DNA of 64,000 nt, from assembly GCF_001423765.1 (NCBI RefSeq), contig NZ_LMPG01000016.1, forward strand, positions 62,001 through 126,000, written 5' to 3'. A model generated the notes under the pieces. That model had not been told where the DNA came from. It ran no database searches and was given only the letters and a program-made list of their open reading frames with translations. Source of the stretch: Sphingomonas sp. Leaf343. GTDB taxonomy: Bacteria; Pseudomonadota; Alphaproteobacteria; Sphingomonadales; Sphingomonadaceae. Made by a program: the position numbers and the translations under genes. Shown piece by piece: positions 34,810 through 42,956 of the stretch (its first letter is position 1; each line of letters opens with the position of its first letter).

Positions 34810-34861
34810 AGTCTAATTATTGAAGATCGATATATCTGACGGGGCGTCGTTGGAGATAGCG

Positions 34862-34945
34862 TTGACACCTCGCCGATCGCCGCTAGGGCCGTCGGCGGGC
34901 CACGCCGCCCCAACGCGGCGCGTGCTCTCTGTGAGGAGAGATACA
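34862..34945 (+). ncRNA. serC leader RNA (predicted cis-regulatory element)
   Basis: A GC-rich structured leader precedes serC. The last stem pairs CTCTC (34925-34929) with GAGAG (34936-34940) and so hides part of the ribosome-binding site. This matches the described alphaproteobacterial serC leader, which sits upstream of serC-serA and whose final stem overlaps the Shine-Dalgarno. I assign it from position and structure, not from a covariance model. The exact 5' boundary is uncertain. Confidence 0.7.
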
Positions 34946-36100
34946 TTGACGGATATCGTGACCGCTCCCGACGTTCGGGGTGCGCCGAAGCCCGCTGAAA
35001 AGCCGGCTCGCCCTTTCTTCAGCTCCGGCCCTTGCGCCAAGCCTCCGGGTTGGGACGCCGCCAAGCTGGCCACCGCATCGCTGGGCCGTTCGCACCGGTC
35101 GAAGATCGGCAAGCAGCGGCTGCAATATTGCATCGACTTGATGCGCGCCGCGCTGAAGCTCCCCGACACCCACCGCATCGGCATCGTCCCCGGTTCCGAC
35201 ACCGGCGCGTTCGAGATGGCGATGTGGACGATGCTGGGCGCGCGCCCGGTCACGACGCTGGCATGGGAGAGCTTCGGTGAGGGCTGGGTGACGGATGCCG
35301 TCAAGCAGCTCAGGATCGACCCGACCGTCATCCGCGCCGATTACGGCCAACTGCCAGACCTGACGCAGATCGACTGGTCGACGGACGTGCTGTTCACCTG
35401 GAACGGCACCACCAGCGGCGTACGCGTCCCGAATGCGGACTTCATCCCGGACGACCGCGAGGGGCTGAGCTTCGCCGACGCGACGTCGGGCGTATTCGCT
35501 TATGACATCGACTGGGCGAAGATCGATGTCGCAACGTTCAGCTGGCAGAAGGTGCTGGGCGGCGAAGGCGCGCACGGCGTCCTGATCCTAGGGCCCCGCG
35601 CGGTCGAGCGGCTGGAGAGCTACACCCCCGCCTGGCCGCTGCCCAAGGTTTTCCGCCTCGTGTCGAAGGGCAAGCTGGCCGAGGGCGTGTTCAAGGGCGA
35701 GACGATCAACACGCCGTCGATGCTGGCGGTCGAGGACGCGATCTTCGCTCTGGAATGGGCCAAAAATCTGGGCGCGGACGGGCTGATCGCGCGGTCGGAC
35801 GCGAACGCCGCCGCGCTGGATGCGATCGTCGCCGGGCGCGACTGGCTGGGCCATCTCGCCGCCGATCCGGCCAGCCGATCGAAGACCAGCGTCTGCCTGA
35901 CCGTCGACGGCGCCGACGAGGCGTTCATCAAGGCGATGGCGTCGCTGCTGGAAAAGGAAGGCGCGGCCTTCGACGTCGCCGGTTACCGTGACGCGCCGCC
36001 GGGCCTGCGCATCTGGTGCGGGGCGACCGTCGACACCGCCGACATCGTCGCGCTCGGGCCGTGGCTCGACTGGGCCTACGCGACCGTCAAGGCGGGCTGA
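34946..36100 (+). CDS. serC: Phosphoserine aminotransferase
   Basis: A 384-residue PLP enzyme of the serine pathway. It begins near FFSSGPCAKPPGWD, has GSDTGAFEMAMWTMLG, and the PLP-lysine loop TFSWQKVLGGEGAHG. I set the start at TTG 34946, which is 5 nt after GAGGAGAG, rather than the longer frame from 34820, whose extra residues are encoded by the leader RNA. GTG 34958 is another option. serA follows after a 93-bp palindrome-bearing gap. Confidence 0.93.
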   Translation: MTDIVTAPDVRGAPKPAEKPARPFFSSGPCAKPPGWDAAKLATASLGRSHRSKIGKQRLQYCIDLMRAALKLPDTHRIGIVPGSDTGAFEMAMWTMLGARPVTTLAWESFGEGWVTDAVKQLRIDPTVIRADYGQLPDLTQIDWSTDVLFTWNGTTSGVRVPNADFIPDDREGLSFADATSGVFAYDIDWAKIDVATFSWQKVLGGEGAHGVLILGPRAVERLESYTPAWPLPKVFRLVSKGKLAEGVFKGETINTPSMLAVEDAIFALEWAKNLGADGLIARSDANAAALDAIVAGRDWLGHLAADPASRSKTSVCLTVDGADEAFIKAMASLLEKEGAAFDVAGYRDAPPGLRIWCGATVDTADIVALGPWLDWAYATVKAG

Positions 36101-36113
36101 TCTTCTCACATAT

Positions 36114-36181
36114 CGTTCGTGCCGAGCGCAGTCGACGCACGTTTCCGGACCCACGCCCTTCGACTGCGCTCGGGGCGAACG
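36114..36181. repeat. Long imperfect palindrome between serC and serA
   Basis: Two 22-nt arms (36114-36135 and 36160-36181) match at 20 of 22 positions as reverse complements, with a 24-nt loop. The right arm, ending just before the serA ribosome-binding site, is of the CTTCGACTGCGCTCGG type I associate with dispersed sphingomonad repeats. It may act as a transcript-stability or attenuation element within the serC-serA unit. Confidence 0.75.
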
Positions 36182-36193
36182 GAAGGATTTCAC

Positions 36194-37771
36194 ATGCCTA
36201 AAGTACTTATCAGCGACAAGATGGACCCCAAGGCCGCGCAGATCTTTCGCGAGCGCGGCGTCGAGGTCGACGAGATCACGGGCAAGACGCCCGAAGAACT
36301 GATGGCGATCATCGGCGAGTATGACGGGCTTGCCATTCGTTCCTCGACCAAGGTGACGAAGGCGATCCTCGATCATGCAACGAACCTGAAGGTCGTCGGT
36401 CGCGCCGGCATCGGTGTCGACAATGTCGATATCCCGGCGGCGTCGGCCAAGGGCGTCGTGGTCATGAACACGCCGTTCGGCAATTCGATCACGACCGCCG
36501 AACACGCCATCGCACTGATGTTCGCGCTCGCGCGGCAGTTGCCGGAGGCGGATGCCTCGACGCAGGCCGGCAAGTGGGAGAAGAACCGCTTCATGGGCGT
36601 CGAGCTGACGTCGAAGACGCTGGGCCTGATCGGGGCCGGCAACATCGGCTCGATCGTCGCCGACCGTGCGCGTGGCCTGAAGATGAAGGTCGTCGCCTTC
36701 GACCCGTTTCTGACGCCGGAGCGCGCGGTGGAGATGGGCGTCGAAAAGGTGACGCTGGACGAGTTGCTGGCGCGCGCCGACTTCATCACGCTGCACACGC
36801 CGCTGACCGACAGCACCCGCAACATCCTGTCGGCGGAGGCAATCGCCAAGACCAAAAAGGGCGTGCGGATCATCAACTGCGCGCGCGGCGGACTGGTCGA
36901 CGAGGTCGCGCTGAAGGCGGCGCTTGATTCGGGGCAGGTCGGCGGCGCGGCGCTCGACGTGTTCGTGGAGGAGCCGGCCAAGGCGTCGCCATTGTTCAAC
37001 ACGCCCAACTTCATCTCGACGCCGCATCTGGGCGCGTCGACCACGGAGGCGCAGGTCAACGTCGCGATTCAGGTCGCCGAGCAGATGGCCGACTTCCTCG
37101 TCTCGGGCGGCGTTACCAACGCGCTCAACATGCCGTCGCTGTCCGCGGAGGAAGCGCCCAAGCTGAAGCCGTACATGCAGCTGGCCGAAAAGCTGGGCAG
37201 CTTGGTCGGGCAGCTGACCACCGGTGCGATCCCGCGTCTGTCGATCCACAGCGAGGGTGCGGCGGCGGAGCTGAACCAGAAGCCTCTGGTCAGCGCGACG
37301 CTGGCGGGGTTCCTGCGGACGCAGACCGATACGGTGAACATGGTCAATGCGCCGCTGCTGGCGCGCGACCGCGGTATCGAGGTGCGCGAGGTCAGGACCG
37401 AGCGCGAGGGCGATTACCACACGCTGGTGCGGGTATCGGTGAAGACCGCCGACGGCGAGCGGTCGGTGGCGGGCACGCTGTTCGGCGATCAGGCCCCGCG
37501 CCTCGTCGAGCTGTTCGGCATCAAGATCGAGGCCGATCTGGCCGGGCCGATGCTGTACGTCGTCAACGAGGACGCGCCGGGCTTTATCGGGCGGCTCGGC
37601 ACCGCGCTGGGTGAGGAGGGGGTCAACATCGGCACCTTCCATCTCGGCCGGCGTCAAGCGGGCGGCGAGGCGGTGTTGCTGCTGTCGGTCGACGAGCCGG
37701 TGTCGGCGGCGCTGCTCGCGAAGCTGAGGGCGCTGCCGGGCGTAAAGACCGCGATGGGCCTCGCCTTCTGA
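36194..37771 (+). CDS. serA: D-3-phosphoglycerate dehydrogenase
   Basis: A 525-residue enzyme for the first step of serine synthesis. NAD-binding GLIGAGNIGSIVA near 145; catalytic Arg in NCARGGLVDE and Glu/His in STPHLGASTTEAQ. The C-terminus holds an ASB domain and an ACT domain (MLYVVNEDAPGFIGRLGTAL) that probably mediates serine feedback. The ATG at 36194 gives the canonical MPKVLISDKMDPKA. Confidence 0.97.
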   Translation: MPKVLISDKMDPKAAQIFRERGVEVDEITGKTPEELMAIIGEYDGLAIRSSTKVTKAILDHATNLKVVGRAGIGVDNVDIPAASAKGVVVMNTPFGNSITTAEHAIALMFALARQLPEADASTQAGKWEKNRFMGVELTSKTLGLIGAGNIGSIVADRARGLKMKVVAFDPFLTPERAVEMGVEKVTLDELLARADFITLHTPLTDSTRNILSAEAIAKTKKGVRIINCARGGLVDEVALKAALDSGQVGGAALDVFVEEPAKASPLFNTPNFISTPHLGASTTEAQVNVAIQVAEQMADFLVSGGVTNALNMPSLSAEEAPKLKPYMQLAEKLGSLVGQLTTGAIPRLSIHSEGAAAELNQKPLVSATLAGFLRTQTDTVNMVNAPLLARDRGIEVREVRTEREGDYHTLVRVSVKTADGERSVAGTLFGDQAPRLVELFGIKIEADLAGPMLYVVNEDAPGFIGRLGTALGEEGVNIGTFHLGRRQAGGEAVLLLSVDEPVSAALLAKLRALPGVKTAMGLAF

Positions 37772-38064
37772 GCGACTCGCTCCACAACCGCGCGAAGGTC
37801 TGGCTGGCGAAGAGCACCGGGCTGGATCACGCGACGCTCCACGTCCATGTCGGCATGCTGATATGGGTCGTGGGCGTCGCGGTTGCGGGCGATGTCGGGG
37901 CGGTATGGCCGTTGGTCGTGGCCGTCGCCGCCGAACTGGTGAACGAGGGATTCGACCGGGTGCGGACGGGGTCGTGGCGGCTGCCGGACACGATCGCCGA
38001 CATCGTCAATTCGGTGCTGTGGCCGGTTATTTTGTTCGGGCTGGCGCGGACCGGAGTCATCTGA
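37768..38064 (+). CDS. Small membrane protein overlapping serA, probable CTG start
   Basis: Two to three hydrophobic spans (HVGMLIWVVGVAVAGDVGAV; WPLVVAVAAELVNEGFDRV; TIADIVNSVLWPVILFGLA). The first ATG is at 37855 (69 residues), but the frame upstream is clearly coding-like and open to the CTG at 37768 that overlaps the serA stop (CTGA), giving 98 residues. No ATG, GTG or TTG lies between. I do not recognise a characterised family; the N-terminal part SDSLHNRAKVWLAKSTGLDH looks cytosolic. Confidence 0.65.
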   Translation: MSDSLHNRAKVWLAKSTGLDHATLHVHVGMLIWVVGVAVAGDVGAVWPLVVAVAAELVNEGFDRVRTGSWRLPDTIADIVNSVLWPVILFGLARTGVI

Positions 38065-38230
38065 CGCGACGGGCGCAGCGCGGACGCGGTTAACCGTTTT
38101 CGAAGATCGGGCATGTAAAGGCCAGTGCGCGGCGGCGAACCATTTGGCTTTGCCGTGGTTGCCGCCTAGTGATCGCGATTGCAGTCGGTTGCGACGGAGA
38201 GTCGTGGCGCGTTCGACTGGCGCAGGGGGA

Positions 38231-39247
38231 ATGCCGGACGTGCTGGTCGTGAACACGGCGATGTTGTTGAGCGCGATGCTGCTCCGGGATGCGCCGGAGA
38301 CGCTGGTGCCGACGCCGGTGATCGCGACGGAGGTCGTCGTCATCGCGCTGCCGGGCCAGCAGACCACGCCGCAGACGGTGCCGCCCGCGCCGGCCGGCGG
38401 TGGGGCGATCCAGCAGCCGGACATCGTCGTGACGGGGCGCGGTGCGTGGGAAGCGCCCGATCCGCTGAGCAAGGTCAACGAACAGGCGTTCAAGGCGACG
38501 GAGGCGGTCGACAAGGCGGTCGTCGGGCCGGTCGCCCGTGCCTACAAGCAAAAGGTGCCGAGCCCGATCCGGCGGGGCATCCACAATTTTCTCTACAATC
38601 TGCGCGAGCCGGTGGTGTTCGTGAACTTCGTGCTGCAGCACAAGATCGGCAAGGCGCTGGAAACGGTGGGGCGGTTCGCGATCAACTCGACGGTCGGCGT
38701 GATCGGCGTGTTCGACATGGCGAAGCGCAAGCCGTTCAAGCTGCCCCGGCGCAGCAACGGTTTCGCCAACACGCTGGGCTTCTACGGTGTGCCGAACGGG
38801 CCGTTCATGTTCCTGCCGCTGGTCGGGCCGACGACGGTGCGCGACCTGTTCGGCGGGGCGATCGACCGGATCGTGCTGCCGGTCACGCTCGGGCAGGGCG
38901 TCACCGATCCGAAGTTCGCGATCCCGGCTGGCGTGCTCGGTGCGCTGGATCACCGCGCGGAGTTCGACGAGACGCTGGTGCAACTGCACGACAGGGGTGG
39001 CGACCCCTACGTCAACAGCCGCGATTTCTATCTCCAGCGGCGGCAGGCGGAGATCGACCGGCTGAAGGGGCGCAGCACGGGCAGCGTGGGCGGGATGACG
39101 GAAGCCCCGACCGCACCGATCCGCGTCCGGCCGCGATCGGATGCGGTGGACCCCCCAGCGCCGGTCGAACCGGTGCCGGTTGAGCCGGCCGTTTCACCTC
39201 CTGCGGCCGCTCCGGTCGACCCGGGGCTTGTGCCGGTCGATCGCTGA
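38231..39247 (+). CDS. MlaA/VacJ family protein
   Basis: A 338-residue homologue of MlaA, which removes phospholipids from the outer-membrane outer leaflet. The domain runs about 75-285: PDPLSKVNEQAFKATEAVDK, NFLYNLREPVVFVNFVLQHK, GRFAINSTVGVIGVFDMA, and GPFMFLPLVGPTTVRDLFGG. The N-terminus has a hydrophobic signal but no lipobox Cys, unlike E. coli MlaA. A Pro-rich tail follows the domain. Start at ATG 38231 is tentative because the ribosome-binding site is too close. Confidence 0.9.
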   Translation: MPDVLVVNTAMLLSAMLLRDAPETLVPTPVIATEVVVIALPGQQTTPQTVPPAPAGGGAIQQPDIVVTGRGAWEAPDPLSKVNEQAFKATEAVDKAVVGPVARAYKQKVPSPIRRGIHNFLYNLREPVVFVNFVLQHKIGKALETVGRFAINSTVGVIGVFDMAKRKPFKLPRRSNGFANTLGFYGVPNGPFMFLPLVGPTTVRDLFGGAIDRIVLPVTLGQGVTDPKFAIPAGVLGALDHRAEFDETLVQLHDRGGDPYVNSRDFYLQRRQAEIDRLKGRSTGSVGGMTEAPTAPIRVRPRSDAVDPPAPVEPVPVEPAVSPPAAAPVDPGLVPVDR

Positions 39248-39327
39248 GAGCGCCGGGTGCGACGTTCCCGTTGGCGCTTCCCTCACTTTAGCTTGGCAAC
39301 GTAACATCCCGCACTACGGTGCGGCGC

Positions 39328-40113
39328 ATGACAGCCCCGCGCCTCCGCTCGCCCGCGATCGTCGCAATCATCGCCCTGTTCGTGAGTGCGGGGGCAGCGA
39401 GCGCGCAGGAGGCACCGCGCCGGACCCGTGTCGGGTTGGGGCCGCAACTGGTCCCGAGCTATCCTGGCGCGGATGGCGTCAGCCTGCGCCCGTTCGTCGA
39501 TGTCGTCAGCGCGCGCGGCGCAGAGTCGTTGCCGTTCGAGGCGCCGGACGAGAGTACCGGCTTTGCGGTGCTGACGCGCGGGCGGTTCGCGATCGGGCCG
39601 GCGCTGGGGTTCGAGGGCAGCCGCACCGCACGTGACGTCGGTGTCGCTTTGCCCAGGGTGGGCTTCACCGTCGAGGCGGGCGGCTTCGTGCAATATGCCC
39701 TGACGGACCAGATCCGGCTACGCGCCGAAGTGCGTCAGGGGCTCGGCGGTCACAAGGGGCTGATCGCGAATGTCGGCGGGGACTATGTCGCGCGGCACGG
39801 CGACGATTGGCTCTTTTCCATTGGCCCGCGTGTGACGTTCGCGGACGGGCGGTACCACGACGCGTTCTTCAGCGTCGCGCCGGCGGTGGCCGCGACGACG
39901 GGGCTGCCGGCGTTCGACGCGAAGGGCGGCTTGCAGGCGGCGGGCGTCACCGCCGGGTTCGTCCGGCATCTGGGGGCGCGCTGGGGCGTATCGACCTATG
40001 CCAAATACGACCGGCTGGTCGACGATCCGGCGCGATCGCCGATCGTGCGACGGTTCGGTTCGCGCAACCAGATGTCGGGCGGGTTCGCCCTGACCTATAC
40101 GTTCGGGGGATGA
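39328..40113 (+). CDS. MipA/OmpV family outer-membrane protein
   Basis: A 261-residue beta-barrel with signal peptide (IVAIIALFVSAGAASAQ). The family pattern GLGPQLVPSYPGADGVSLRP opens the mature protein, and it ends in strand FALTYTFGG. MipA-type proteins scaffold murein enzymes or form small barrels; the role here is not evident. An in-frame ATG at 39319 is an alternative start. Confidence 0.88.
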   Translation: MTAPRLRSPAIVAIIALFVSAGAASAQEAPRRTRVGLGPQLVPSYPGADGVSLRPFVDVVSARGAESLPFEAPDESTGFAVLTRGRFAIGPALGFEGSRTARDVGVALPRVGFTVEAGGFVQYALTDQIRLRAEVRQGLGGHKGLIANVGGDYVARHGDDWLFSIGPRVTFADGRYHDAFFSVAPAVAATTGLPAFDAKGGLQAAGVTAGFVRHLGARWGVSTYAKYDRLVDDPARSPIVRRFGSRNQMSGGFALTYTFGG

Positions 40114-40180
40114 TTCGCGGTTCACGGTGAAGTCAGGCGGGCGGGTCCAGAGGCGCCGGCATTCATCGGAGTCCCGCATC

Positions 40181-40561
40181 ATGCGTCATGTCGTCCTTAT
40201 CGCCGCCGCCGCCGCCGCCGCCGCGGCCGTTCTGCCCCTGTCCGCCGCGTCGGCGGCGATCAGCGTCGGTACCTTCCTGACGCGGGCGGACGCGTTGAAG
40301 GCGCAGGGGATCGGCGCGATGCTCTCACCCGAATTCGCCGCGTTGCGTGACGAGGCGAAGGCCGCGACGCGCCAGCTCCGCGCGGAGGACGAGGCGCGCC
40401 GGGCGGCGGGCAAGCGGCCGATCGCCTGCGTGCCCGAAGGATCGTCGGTCGGCATCATGAAGATGCTCGACGGCCTGAACGCGCTGTCGCCGGCCGAGAA
40501 GAAGCAGCCGTTGAAGGACGGCTATGCGCGGGTGCTGGCGAAGCGGTATCCGTGCGGATGA
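40181..40561 (+). CDS. Exported hypothetical protein
   Basis: A 126-residue protein with a signal peptide (VVLIAAAAAAAAAVLPLSAA) and a helical mature domain rich in Ala, Arg and Glu. Two cysteines (IACVPEG and the C-terminal YPCG) could form a disulfide. Not recognised; the pattern AEKKQPLKDGYARVLAKRYP suggests an envelope protein. GGAG lies 9 bases upstream of the ATG. Confidence 0.7.
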   Translation: MRHVVLIAAAAAAAAAVLPLSAASAAISVGTFLTRADALKAQGIGAMLSPEFAALRDEAKAATRQLRAEDEARRAAGKRPIACVPEGSSVGIMKMLDGLNALSPAEKKQPLKDGYARVLAKRYPCG

Positions 40562-40615
40562 ACTGACGGGAGCGTGAAAAACCAGCCGCTCGGGATCGGC
40601 TCGATTCCAGGACAT

Positions 40616-40644
40616 CGTCACCCCGGAACAGGTTCGGGGTGACG
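40616..40644. repeat. Extragenic palindrome (GTCACCCCG type)
   Basis: CGTCACCCCG (40616-40625) and CGGGGTGACG (40635-40644) are perfect 10-bp arms around a 9-nt centre, in the 124-bp gap between convergent genes. It could double as a terminator for both. Confidence 0.7.
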
Positions 40645-40685
40645 GCGGACGGTGTTCGCACGCTTCGATGCGGGAGTGGCGTCGC

Positions 40686-41747
40686 CTATCGCAGCACCGC
40701 TTCCGCATCGGCCAGCTGCACCTCGTGCATCATGTTGAGATAGGCGTCGAAATAGGGTTTGTGCGACGACCCGACGATCGACAGCACGCGTGCGCCGGGA
40801 TGGGCGGCGAAGGTTGCGCGGATGTTGCCGACCATGCGCAGGTTCCGCACCTCCCACCAGCCGACATACTGGCGACCCCAATTCTGCGGGCTGACGTGGC
40901 GGATCGCGCGGCCGAAATCGGCCCTTATCGCCGCTTGCTGCATCTTGGGCGTGTTGAGCGTGCGATAGCTGGCGAGCATGTCCGCGGGGCCGGCATAGGG
41001 TTGCGCCTTGCTGGCCTCTACGACCGGATTGGGGGCGGACCAGATGTCCTTGATCGCGGTGCCGAAGGCGGGGTCCTCGCTCTGCACCGCATCGGATGTG
41101 TGATCGTCGACGGCGTAGACGCGCTCCAGACCGGCGCGCACGGCGAGGGCTGCACCGAGCTGGTAATTCTCGTTCGGATTCTTCGTCAGGTCGGTCAGCC
41201 GCTTGACCAGAGCGTCATCCAGACCATCGGCGGCGCGGCGCTCGTTTTCCGGCAGGCGGAGCCACTGCACCAGCGCGGACGATGGATCGTCGGCGGCGAG
41301 GAACAGGCTGGCGAGGCGGCGGCGGGCGGCGGCGGTCGGCTGTGCAGGCCATGTCGCCAGCATCGCCTCGACGAGGCCGGACGCCTCGGGAACGTCGAGG
41401 CCGGTGGCCTTCTTCGCCGCATCGGTCGAGCGGCAATACGTATCGGCGACGCCCGGATAGAGCAGCGGATAGCGGCGCAGCAGGTCGCATTGCTGGCCGG
41501 ACAGCGACTCGATCGTGACGATCGTCGGCCGCCACGCGGCGACCTTGTCGAGGACGGCGGACATCCAGCCGGGCTGGAAGTCGGTCAGGCCCGACAGGTG
41601 CATCGTGCCCAGCACCAGGATCTGCGTCTTCGGGCCGGCGACGTCCGGTTTCCACGTCCGGGGATCGAACGCGGGGGTCTGTGCGTCGGCGCTGCCGACG
41701 AGCATCGCGGTCAGGGTGATCGCCCCGGCCAGCATGCGGCGTGTCAT
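40686..41747 (-). CDS. DUF5694-type exported protein
   Basis: A 353-residue protein with a signal peptide (LAGAITLTAMLVGSADAQ). The mature part begins TQILVLGTMHLSGLTDFQPG and contains VTIESLSGQQCDLLRRYP and RVLSIVGSSHKPYFDAYL, which resemble the TraB/DUF5694 group (conserved GTxH, E and H). That fold may be a metal-dependent peptidase or unrelated hydrolase; activity unproven. GGGGGA precedes ATG 41747. Confidence 0.75.
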   Translation of the reverse strand: MTRRMLAGAITLTAMLVGSADAQTPAFDPRTWKPDVAGPKTQILVLGTMHLSGLTDFQPGWMSAVLDKVAAWRPTIVTIESLSGQQCDLLRRYPLLYPGVADTYCRSTDAAKKATGLDVPEASGLVEAMLATWPAQPTAAARRRLASLFLAADDPSSALVQWLRLPENERRAADGLDDALVKRLTDLTKNPNENYQLGAALAVRAGLERVYAVDDHTSDAVQSEDPAFGTAIKDIWSAPNPVVEASKAQPYAGPADMLASYRTLNTPKMQQAAIRADFGRAIRHVSPQNWGRQYVGWWEVRNLRMVGNIRATFAAHPGARVLSIVGSSHKPYFDAYLNMMHEVQLADAEAVLR

Positions 41748-41806
41748 ATCGATCGTCCCCCAAGGGGCCGTTCGCGCGCCCCGGTCGAGACATGCCGTAT
41801 GCCGGG

Positions 41807-42892
41807 TCAGCCGACCAGCCCGAGTCCCACCAGCAACGCCGCGAAGGCGATCAGCGCGAGGTTCGCACCGACGAAGAGCAGGATCATCCGGATCGCTGCT
41901 CCGAAACGGCTGCAACCGTAAGCGCCGCGCAATTGCTTGTACATGTGGATCGGCACGGCGATGCCGGCCGCCGCCCAAAGCCACGCCGCCAGGATGCCGG
42001 CCATCGCCCCGAAGCTGACGATCATGCCGATCAAACTAACGAAACACAGCGAGTAGGTGATGAAGACCGCATGGTCGTACATCGTGAAGCGGCGGCTGAA
42101 CGGAAAGAGCGACCACATGAACGGCAGCGACAGCGGGATCAGCGCCCACGCGAACTTATAGGCGTTGGATTGCAGCTTGTAGAGGATCAGGTTCGGGTTC
42201 TCGATCGCCTTCGACAGCCCCTTGTCGAGCCGCTTCCAGCCGGTGTGAATATCCTCGAACGAGGAACCCCCCTCCCGCCTGATGACCGACAGGGTCGATC
42301 CGACCGCCCTTTGATCTTCCTTCAGGCCGGCGATCCGCCTGTCGAGAAACAACGATCGCGCGGGGTCGGTCGCGGTTGTCCGTTGCCGCGTCAGGGCGGC
42401 GATCGTCTCGCCCTGTTCGGCGTATTTGCTCTCGAGTCTGGTCTGGAACGCCTTGCCTTCTCCGGTCGCGAACTGGGGCGCCTCCAGATGCGCGCCGATG
42501 ATGCTGAGGATCGTGAACAGGACGAAGATGATGAACAGGAACAGCGCCAGCGGCGACACGAAGCGCGCCCGTTCGCCGTGCGCGTAGCGGCGGGTGAGTT
42601 CGCCCGGCCGGAAGAACAGCATCGGCAGCGTGCGCCAGATCTTGCCCTCGAAATGGAAGACGCCGTGCGCAAGCTCGTGGCCGATCGCGCCGAAGCTGCG
42701 ATGGACGTGCGACGACTGGCCGCAGGCGTGGCAGAAATCGCCCAGACGTATCGTGCCGCAATTCAGGCAGAGGCCGCCTGCGCCGCCATGACCGCCGTGG
42801 TCCGCATGCTCACCGGCATGCGGCTCCACCGCGCGCGCCCACAATGCGCCGGTCGCCACATCCCCCGCGGCTGCTGCCAGGTCCCCCATCAT
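41807..42892 (-). CDS. DUF3667 zinc-ribbon membrane protein
   Basis: A 361-residue protein. A His/Gly-rich N-terminus leads to a zinc ribbon (CLNC...FCHACGQ near residue 45) and then the DUF3667-like segment FHFEGKIWRTLPMLFFRPGE. Membrane spans occur near 120, 235, 265, 300 and 335, with a charged helical loop of about 80 residues between spans. No function known. The longer open frame upstream overlaps proA and is not coding. Confidence 0.8.
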   Translation of the reverse strand: MMGDLAAAAGDVATGALWARAVEPHAGEHADHGGHGGAGGLCLNCGTIRLGDFCHACGQSSHVHRSFGAIGHELAHGVFHFEGKIWRTLPMLFFRPGELTRRYAHGERARFVSPLALFLFIIFVLFTILSIIGAHLEAPQFATGEGKAFQTRLESKYAEQGETIAALTRQRTTATDPARSLFLDRRIAGLKEDQRAVGSTLSVIRREGGSSFEDIHTGWKRLDKGLSKAIENPNLILYKLQSNAYKFAWALIPLSLPFMWSLFPFSRRFTMYDHAVFITYSLCFVSLIGMIVSFGAMAGILAAWLWAAAGIAVPIHMYKQLRGAYGCSRFGAAIRMILLFVGANLALIAFAALLVGLGLVG

Positions 42893-42956
42893 GGGAGCGA
42901 GCCTAGCGCGGTGCGTGCGGTGGCGCGAGGGGGTTTGGCATGGTAGCGGAACGATC

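Noticed and set aside
35588..37657. A 689-residue minus-strand frame opposite serC-serA
   Set aside because: It has a shadow composition (Arg, His, Asp, Gln) and crosses two real genes and the intergenic palindrome.
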